From the NCBI GenBank assembly GCA_002310195.1, contig DBYS01000008.1:63651-127650 (forward strand): a stretch of DNA of 64,000 nucleotides, in the 5' to 3' direction. Positions 17,431 to 26,500 of the stretch are shown here, in pieces (the first letter of the stretch is position 1; each line of letters opens with the position of its first letter). The stretch comes from Bacteroidales bacterium UBA1180 (GTDB lineage: Bacteria; Bacteroidota; Bacteroidia; Bacteroidales; Paludibacteraceae). The notes below the pieces were generated by a model. That model had not been told where the DNA came from, made no database searches, and was given only the letters and a program-made list of their open reading frames with translations. A program made the position numbers and the translations under genes.

Positions 17431-20400
17431 ATGATGAAGAGACTATACATACTATTTCTGACGCTTGGGATGGCGTTGACGGCGGTAGCGCAGTTGCCGC
17501 ACAGTTACTCGTGCGATTTTGAGGACGAGGCGGAGAATGCTTCTTGGAATCTTAATACACCGAGGAATCAGGCTTCTGAATGGGGAAACTTTTGGGCAAT
17601 AGGTGATGCAACGGCATCTCTAGGAAAACGGTCTTTGTATATATCTTCGGATGATGGAGCAACGGCTAAATACATCAAAATGAGTGAGTCTAGAGTTGTA
17701 ATCGCGTGGCGTGAGGTGCAACTTGAGTCAGGAAGATACGATCTTGCTTTCGATTGGATGTGTGGTGGCGATTCTGCACGTTCTGCACTACTTGTAGCAT
17801 GGATTCCCGAGGAGGATTTTGATGATATGGTTTGTATGATGAATGATGATTACAAGTCCAAAGGGCGGGAATGGGTAACGAACAATATGTTAACTTTCGA
17901 TGGAAGCGAATTATTGACAGGAGGTTCTGTATGGACACATGCAGTGAATACAATTGTCTCTGATGGAACCAGTCATCGCTTGGTGTTTATGTTCGTTTGC
18001 AGTAGCGCGACACAATTGGTGCAGCCCGGTCCATGCGTGGATAATATTGAATTGTCACGTAATAATTGCGGTGCGCCTACGAATATGAAAGTTTCTATGG
18101 CAAGTCAAACGGCATCTTTGACATGGCAATCAACGGCAGAGGAGTTTAACCTGCGATTGCATCGCATGGGGGATAACTTTGCCACGCAGGTGAACAATAT
18201 TAAGCAAAATAGTTTTTCGTCAGCGCTAAAGGAAGGTGTGTATGATATCCAAATACGCGTGATTTGCGAAGGAGACACCAGCGTGTGGTATAATTTCCCA
18301 ACAGCATTTGTGCATGAGGCACGGTGTTTTGACTATCTTGATTTGACGGATGATAGATGTTCTTTTTCACTTGAGACGCATTCGGACTATCATAAAGATA
18401 CTTTGATTGAATATGGACGGATTGACCATGGTTTCACATCTATGTGGAGTCGCCATACTATCCACTACCGTCCGGAAGAGTATGATGCCCGTACGTTTAG
18501 CAGCATAGACTCCAATGGTAAGCCCGTCGCTCCGCTGAAGACCGTACCGGATGGCGCACTGGCCTCTGTGCGTGTAGGCAGTTGGGAAAAAATGGCACGT
18601 GTGGCGCGTGTGGAATATGACTTTACGGTGGATGCCAAAGAGGCGAGTGTGCTCATGCTGCAATATGCAATGGTGCTGGAGTCTTCCGGTCATGGTGAGG
18701 AGCAGCGTCCGCGTTTGGTGATAGATATTGTCGATGCAGAGACGGGTGAGGCTCTCAGTCCTTGTACAACGGTTGATTTGGCATCACAGACGAGTGGAGA
18801 GGGGTGGTATCGTGTTCCGGACGGTGGTGACGGCTCGCGCGACGTATGTTGGCGCGACTGGACGACCTTGGGCTTGAACCTTGCTGAGTACGACGGCAAG
18901 CATGTGAAGGTGAAGGTAACCGTATCTGGCTGTACGGCAGAGATCCACTACGGTTATGCATATTTTACACTGACCTGTACATCAGGACAGCTGAAGGGAC
19001 TTCAATGCGGTTGGACACCTACCAACGAGTTTGTTGCTCCTCCGGGATTTAACTATCGTTGGTACAGACTGGATGTGCCATCAGAGACGCTCAGCCGTAA
19101 GGATACATTTAAGGTCGACTACTGGGATACACGTGATTACGCAGTGGATGTTACCTATAAGTCGAATAAGAATTGTGGCTTCACACTCTATGCGAATGCC
19201 ATACCGCGTTTCCCAATCCCAGAGGCTACGTATGTCTTGGAGCAGCGTGATTGCGGCAACTTTATTACACTGAACAACACCAGCCATATTCTTACACGCG
19301 ATTGGACGACGGGTGATACAGTTCATACATCTGTGCGTCCGGAGTATGTAGGTTGGAGTTTTGACGGTTTGACACCGGAGTATGACCCGACTGATGCTCC
19401 GTGGAAGGTATCCTTCCGATTACCAGACGAGGAGGCGGATTATAAGTTCCTGCTCCTTGCTGGCGTGGGATTATGCGATAGTATACTGGAGCTGAACATA
19501 CACGTGCCGGCTTTGCGTCATGACTCGGTGGTGGAACATGTGCAACGTTGCTTGGGTGATATGTATCCGCATTATGGCAAGTATTATACCAGAGACACTC
19601 TCATCATCGACCGCGATATTAACGCCATCGGCTGCGACAGCGTGCATGTGGTTGACCTGCGGTTTGTGGAAGCAATATACGATACAATAGACGTGACTAT
19701 CACAGATGAGCAGAGTTATCTGTTCGACGGTCGGGAGTTGACCGTTCCGGGCGAATACAACGGAGGTCCGTATATCAGCAGTGCCGGCTGCGACAGCATG
19801 GTGCACCTCAGGCTGAAGGTAGTAGTGCCTCTTATGATGGAGCTAAGCTCGGTGGAGGAGCCTTGCCAAGGCGCGTCGTCTTTCCTTATTGAGACGCACG
19901 CGCGCAAAGGTGTCCCTAACGCCTATACATTGCAGTTCGGCGAAGGTAGCGAGGCTACAGGACTGGTGAAGCAATCCGGCAGTATGGCTGCCGTGGCGGA
20001 CAACACGATCACCGTGGATATACCTACAGACCTGAAGCCCGGGTATTATCCGTTCGCTGTCTTGTTTGACAGTGAGGAGAACGGCACGTATGAGGTGGCG
20101 GGCGAGCTGGTGCAGCATTACCCCGCATCGTTCATCCGCCAGCGTTGGGATGATGTGCTCGGCATATTGAATGCCGACAACAACGGAGGGTATGACTTCC
20201 GCACTTTCCGGTGGTACAGGAACGGTCAGGCTATTGACGGTGCTACAGAGCCGTATCTGTATGTGGAGGAGAAACTGAAAGCCGGTGATACGTACAGCGT
20301 GGAACTGTTGGTGCCCGGTGAGGAACGCGGACTGACCACCTGCGCGTATGTCATCCCTGCCGCCGCTGCTTCGCAGGCTATGCCGGCAGCGATGAAGACG

Positions 20401-20472
20401 ATGCAAGGCGGTAGTATATACATCCTTGTAAACGGACAGATGTATAACGCACAAGGCGTGCGAGTGAAATAA
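17431..20472 (+). CDS. Large modular exported protein B, paralogue of A
   Basis: Exported protein of 1013 residues, 3 nt after protein A and with the same architecture. Signal peptide about 1-21 (ending AVAQ). The first module starts with YSCDFEDEAENASWNLN; a fibronectin-III-like segment carries TASLTWQSTAEEFNL; two GCDS repeats lie at about 703-800; the RWDDVL...FRWYRNGQAIDGAT module at about 902-950; and the tail contains GSIYILVNGQMYNAQG. Starts at 17431 or 17434 are equally possible (MMK). Bases of roughly 17560-18450 look more AT-rich than the rest of the gene. Tandem duplication followed by divergence is the simplest origin. The function is not known. Confidence 0.8.
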   Translation: MMKRLYILFLTLGMALTAVAQLPHSYSCDFEDEAENASWNLNTPRNQASEWGNFWAIGDATASLGKRSLYISSDDGATAKYIKMSESRVVIAWREVQLESGRYDLAFDWMCGGDSARSALLVAWIPEEDFDDMVCMMNDDYKSKGREWVTNNMLTFDGSELLTGGSVWTHAVNTIVSDGTSHRLVFMFVCSSATQLVQPGPCVDNIELSRNNCGAPTNMKVSMASQTASLTWQSTAEEFNLRLHRMGDNFATQVNNIKQNSFSSALKEGVYDIQIRVICEGDTSVWYNFPTAFVHEARCFDYLDLTDDRCSFSLETHSDYHKDTLIEYGRIDHGFTSMWSRHTIHYRPEEYDARTFSSIDSNGKPVAPLKTVPDGALASVRVGSWEKMARVARVEYDFTVDAKEASVLMLQYAMVLESSGHGEEQRPRLVIDIVDAETGEALSPCTTVDLASQTSGEGWYRVPDGGDGSRDVCWRDWTTLGLNLAEYDGKHVKVKVTVSGCTAEIHYGYAYFTLTCTSGQLKGLQCGWTPTNEFVAPPGFNYRWYRLDVPSETLSRKDTFKVDYWDTRDYAVDVTYKSNKNCGFTLYANAIPRFPIPEATYVLEQRDCGNFITLNNTSHILTRDWTTGDTVHTSVRPEYVGWSFDGLTPEYDPTDAPWKVSFRLPDEEADYKFLLLAGVGLCDSILELNIHVPALRHDSVVEHVQRCLGDMYPHYGKYYTRDTLIIDRDINAIGCDSVHVVDLRFVEAIYDTIDVTITDEQSYLFDGRELTVPGEYNGGPYISSAGCDSMVHLRLKVVVPLMMELSSVEEPCQGASSFLIETHARKGVPNAYTLQFGEGSEATGLVKQSGSMAAVADNTITVDIPTDLKPGYYPFAVLFDSEENGTYEVAGELVQHYPASFIRQRWDDVLGILNADNNGGYDFRTFRWYRNGQAIDGATEPYLYVEEKLKAGDTYSVELLVPGEERGLTTCAYVIPAAAASQAMPAAMKTMQGGSIYILVNGQMYNAQGVRVK

Positions 20473-20486
20473 TAAGCAAAGCTTAT
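20472..20486. terminator. Short hairpin between protein B and the giant protein gene
   Basis: ATAAGC-AAA-GCTTAT, 6 bp stem with a 3 nt loop, starting at the stop codon. It is AT-rich and weak; attenuation is possible. Confidence 0.3.
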
Positions 20487-20502
20487 GTATTAGTCAACAT
20501 TA

Positions 20503-20517
20503 TTTATTAACTAAAAA
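20503..20517 (+). promoter_or_regulatory. AT-rich translation leader shared with the 61032 gene
   Basis: TTTATTAACTAAAAA ends 8 nt before the ATG at 20526. The identical 15-mer lies at 61007-61021, 10 nt before another large exported protein. Bacteroidota use A-rich leaders in place of a Shine-Dalgarno site, so this is probably a translation element. Confidence 0.5.
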
Positions 20518-20525
20518 AACAAACT

Positions 20526-23500
20526 ATGAAACAATCAATTACACGTAGTCTGTTTGTAAGCATTTTAATGGTATTTGCGCTTACGACAGCATGGGCACAG
20601 AAGTCTGTGCTCGACGAGAGTTTCACAGGTAGCAGTCTTCCCGCAGGCTGGACGGCAGGCGAGAACTGGGATTTCACAGAGGGGAATGCCAAGTTCTTTG
20701 CTCCGTTCGAGAACGGCGCGGACACGCTTGTCACCCCGCTGCTCAGCTTGAGCGAGCTTGACAACGTGCCTTCGGCGAAGATCAGCTACAGTCTTGCTGC
20801 TAACACCGACAAGGTGAACGAGTTCAAGGTGCTCTATCGCGCATCGGCGGATGCCGACTGGGCGGAATGGAAATCGTTCGCTGAGGCTACCGACGGTCAG
20901 GTGACCGTGAAGGACGCCCTTCCTGCCGGTTTGCAGAACATCCAGATCGCTATTGCCGGAGCTTACAAGGGCGGCGGCGATTCGCGTATCTACAGTCTTT
21001 CTGTCGAGAACAAGACCGAGGCGGCTGATGCACCTACGGGCTTGAAGACCGAGGATCTGAAGACCACAAGCGTGACCCTGTGGTGGGATGCTTGTACCAG
21101 TCCGAAGTTCGTGCAGTACAATGTCAAGATCAGCTCTGCCAAGATGACCGATATGTCGGCTACGGCAGATGTTGTGGACAATGTGGGCTGGATGATCACC
21201 GACGAGTTCTACGAGCTGACCGGTCTGACACCGAACACCGAGTATTGGCTGTATGTGCAGTACGATTGTGGTGACGGTGACCTGTCGCCATGGGCTGAAC
21301 TCAGTTTCAAGACCCCGTGCGAGGCAATCAGCGCACCGTTTGCCGAGGACTTCGAGGGTGCTATCTCAGGTTGCTATACAATCATCGAAGGCAGCACCGC
21401 TGCCGAGGTGTCGGGTGAGTATGCCTATAACAGCCAGAAGGCATTCAAGTCCAATTCTGCAAAAGCTGCATTCAACTATTTTATCCTGCCGGAGTTCAAC
21501 GGTGAGGTGAAAAACTTCCAAGTATCGTTTATGGCAGCGTCTGCCGATGGCGGCAATACCTATGCGCGTACTGTTACCATCGGTGTATGTGCGGAGCCCA
21601 CCGCAGAGAGTTTTACCGAAGTGAAGAAGTTCGACCTGCCGAAGGGCCGCGTATGGGAGCAGATTATAGTATCGCTCAAGGGCTATGCCGGTACAGGAAA
21701 GTATATTGCATTCAAACTTGGTAATGAGGAAAAGGAGAACCGTCTGTTTATCGACGACATCAAGATTGAGACGACATCTGCATGCCCGAAACCGATGTTT
21801 GTGGAGGTGGCAGAGATCACTCCGACTACGGCCAAACTGTCATGGACGGAGACCGGTAATGCTTCGGAATGGAACCTTGTCTTGTCCACCAAGCCGCTGG
21901 CTGATCCCGAAAATATTGAACCGGACGCAGCGAAAGGTGAGTTTGCCGGTTCTATATCGGCTAACCCGTACACTGCCAGCAACTTGCAGCCCAATACGAC
22001 TTACTTTGCTTACCTGCAAGCAGGTTGCGGTTCGAGCGAGTGGACCAGTGCCGTAGAGTTCAAGACTTCAAGACCAGTATTGTTCCCGTATAGTGAACAT
22101 TTTGATCGGATGAATCCGGATAAGTACACCAATGATGTGAATGCTGTTCCGGATGGTTGGGTGATGGATTGCCGTAACGCGCATGTTGGTGGTACATATT
22201 ATGACCAACAACCAACCGCAAGTTCCTATAATACGTTTGTTCCGTATGTAGTGACATCGCAGAACCATGAGTCTACGGCTTATGTGAACGCTGCCATGCA
22301 ATTAAAGGGACAATCAGATGGAACCGGCTCAACAAGTGCTAATGTAGGTATTGCCATTATGCCGGCTATGCCTGAAAATGTGACCATTAAAGACTTGATG
22401 GTTTCGTTCTGGGCACTTTCTACCAACGGCACACAAACAATTGCTGTTGGTGTGGCTAAGAACCAGGATAACAGTCTGCAGAAAGGTAAGCAACTTGGCG
22501 AAAATATCACATTGGTGAATACTGCTACTATTCCTGCTAATGAATGGACGAAGTGTAAAGTGCTTATGAAAGCCTATGAGGGCGAAGGCCGTTACATCGT
22601 ATTCTCCATTGTACCGCCGTCAACTGGAACTCCGACTATCTATATCGACGATATAGAGATTGATTATGCACCGAATTGCAACGCTGTTTCTACTTTGAGC
22701 GCTGAGGCTACCGGTATCGATAAGGCTACTGTTACATGGACAGATGCTTCGTCATCCACCTCATGGACAATCAAAGTCAGCTCGACCGAGATTGACCCGA
22801 GTAGTGCAGACGGTGACATTGTGGCGGCCCAGACAGTGAATGCCAAGACCTACAACATAGAAGGTCTAAGCATGGGTAAAACTTATTACATCTATGTCAG
22901 CCCGATTTGCGGCGATGCATGGATGAACACGAGTGTTACCACCCTTGTTGGTCTCCAGATTCCATATTATAATGACTTTACAGACGAGTATGCCGGTACT
23001 GGCGTTAATCGTGGCCCTAAAAATTGGAAGACAGGTTTGACCAATACTCCTTCTCCGGCAGCCAGCAGTACCTATCAACCATATGTATATGGCACAGCGT
23101 GGACAACTCCTCCGGCAGATGTAGTGAAGAACTGCTTGAGACTTTATAATTACACAACCACCGCTACTGGTACAAATGGCTTCCCATATGCCATTATGCC
23201 GGAACTGTTGAATGCAGACGCGAAGGATTTGAAGATGTCGTTCTATGCATACCATAATAATACAACAACTTCTGCAAACTATGCTGCAAAAGCAGGCGGT
23301 CCGTTCGGCTTGTTGAAGGTAGGTGTTGTGAAAAGTTTGGATGACATTAACAAAACAGACCAGTTCAAGAAAGTAACCGAGATTGCCACCATCCGTTGTG
23401 CAGCCGGCAAGAAGGCAGAGAAGTTCATAATTGATTTCTCAGGATATACTGGAGATGGTAAGTACATCGTCTTTTATTCCGATACCGCTAAGTACAACGA

Positions 23501-26500
23501 CATGCAAATTGACAACCTCTCCATTACGTTGGCTTCGGCTCCGCAGAAGATTACAGATTTGACGGTATCTGCAAAGACGGAAACGACAGCCACCTTTACG
23601 TGGACTGAAAATGGTAATGCAGCTAAGTGGGATGTTCGCGTCTTTGACGCAGAGCAAGAAAATCCGGATGAGGGTACTCCGGCTTGGGCGGAGCAAGTAA
23701 CGGTTAAAACGGCTACTGCTACCGGTTTGAAACATTCAACTCAATACTATGCATATGCTCGTTCTGTACAAGACAATGGTAATGGCGAATGGGCTAGTGT
23801 TTCCTTCTGGACGAAAACAGGAGAATGGTCGCTACCGTATGCAGAAGACTTCAGTGAATACATGGCAACCTCGAGTTATAGATCATTGCCTATGTATTAT
23901 GACCTTTTAGATGTGAATAACGCATCAATAGACGGAGGTAATGTTTATATCTACATAAACAATTTGGGAGGAGATAAGTATCTGAAGATGCAAGCGACAA
24001 GTACTGCCCAGTATAAGATTACCACGTTTGCATTCCCGCCGTTTGACAAACCGCTTAATACACTGCAGATGACATTCATTGCCCGTTCTGATGCAAGTTC
24101 CACAGCAACCGAAAGCGCAATGCAGACAGCAATTGACCAGTCACATACAGAAATAGGTGTATTGGAAGCCGATGGGACATTTGTGCCTCTCTATTCATTC
24201 AAAGTTAAGACAGCATTGGAGTGGGAAGATCATTACATGAATTTCCAGTCTTATACTGGAGCAGGAGGCAAGATAGCTGTTCGTATGAATTACAACAAGA
24301 AGAACGCTACCAATGCCATCCGTTTGCTTAATTTCAAAATTACCGAGATACCGGAGTGTGGTCGTTTGATGGGGGTAGATGTGACAGAACTTGATTCTAT
24401 TTCCGCTACCTTGTCATGGAATAAGTCGAAGGCCGAAACGAAATGGAACCTGAAAGTAAGCACGAAGAAACTGGCAGACCCGGAGAGTGAGACTGCTGAT
24501 ATCTTTGACGGCCAAATGGATGTACAAACGAAGACTCTCACCGGTCTTGTAGGCAATACCAACTATTACGTTTACATCCAGACGGTGGATGAAGCTAATG
24601 CATGTGTCGGAGATTGGAGTAGCGCAACTGTATTTAGAACGTTGTGCCAATTACAGAAATTCCCATATTATGAGGACTTCCAATCTTACGAGCAAACAGG
24701 TGCAGGTAATATTCCTGATTGTTCGACTCTGAGCGGCCAGGATGTCAACCACTCATATATTGCTTCTCGTGGGGCAACCGGCAACAAGGCATTGTATTTG
24801 AGGCAGGTGACGAAGGATCATCACAACTACTTCGCTTTCCCTGCATTGCTCGTGGACAATGTTAAACGTTTGCAGCTGAATATGATGGTTAATCCCGGTA
24901 GCACAACAGCGACTAACTATTACTATTATGAAGTAGGAGTGATGACTGATCCGGATAATCCAAGTACTTTCGTATCTGTCAAACTTGACTCAGTTCAAGG
25001 AGCCGCTGCAACTGTGTTCAATGAAAAGAAATATACCTTTGAAAATTACACAGGTGATGAGCACGGAAATTATGGCACGTACATTGCACTCAAACCGTTA
25101 CACTATAAGAAACCGACGGCTGCTAACTACTATGCAGGCTATGTGTATATCGATGAGGTAACGATTGATTTTATTGAGACCTGTTTTGCTCCGTCAGATG
25201 TGAAAGCTGATTCAATGGGTATCAATGGTGTCAAATTGATCTGGAGTACAGACGACGAGACAGCAACTCATCGTGTGCGTATCTTCGATAACGCAGATGC
25301 TGAACCGAATGATGACACCTTCATTGCTGAGGCGGTAGTAAATAAAGCTGTTGCTATCCTTGAGGGCCTGACAGGTAATAAGAAGTATTACGCATACGTT
25401 CGCAAAGAGTGCGGTGGCACAGATGGAAATAGTAAGTGGAGTTTGGCTTATGAATTCAAGACGAACTGCCCGTCTGTTCAGCCTATTCCATACGCAGACG
25501 GCTTTGAGAGTTATGACGCTCAAACTATTCCTGATTGCTGGACAGCTCTGGATAACGGAACGAATGCGAAGTGCCGTGTGTATGCCACCAGTTCTTCTAC
25601 TACGTATTCATCCGCCGGTAAAAACGGATTGTATATTAATTATGCAAGCGTAGGTGGTAGCAGTGGCAATAGTTATTATCAGTCATCTATTGTAACTCCC
25701 GAGTTGGATGTAGATAATTTGAACGAACTTCTCGTTTGCTTTGACTACACATCCATATCGAGAGCCGGTGGAATCCTGAAAATAGAGGCTGTATCGGACG
25801 ATACTCCTGATGCTCAAGCAATTATTATTACTCAGATCAGTGATATGCCGAAGGATCAATGGAAGAAAGCTTATATTCTGTTGAAAGATTATTATACGTC
25901 AGTAATGCCGTATAAGCGCCTCCGCTTTACTCCGATGGCTCAAGGAACATCTGTATGTATTGATGAACTTCTCATCACGAAGGATTTGAATACTATCATA
26001 CCGGTACGTGATTTGAAATTGCAGATGGTTACTGAGAATAGTATCAAATTCTCGTTCGCAGAGTCTACTCCTTGGATTAAAGAATGGCAAGTCGCTTATA
26101 CATTTACCGGTGGAAACATCGCAGATGCTACTGTGAAGACTATCGCCAAGACGGAATATACGATTGAAGGACTTGCTGCCAACACGAACTATGACATATA
26201 CGTCCGTGGTAATGTAGAAGGTGACGAGTGGATAGGGCCATTAAGTGCAACTACACTTCAGGTTCCCGCTTCCATTCCGTATATCACAGGCTTTGACGAT
26301 GATAATGAAAATGCATTGTGGGCAATGTATAATGTAAAGACCGTACAAGGAGCATTCTATCCTAACTTCTGGATAGTGGGTGATGCCGCTAAGTGCGCCG
26401 GTTCGGGCGATAAGGCTTTGTTCGTAACGAATGATAGTGCTTCGTATGAGTATTATACCTCAAGTATTGCAGTAAGTGCTGCTGCTTCTGAAATTTGGGC

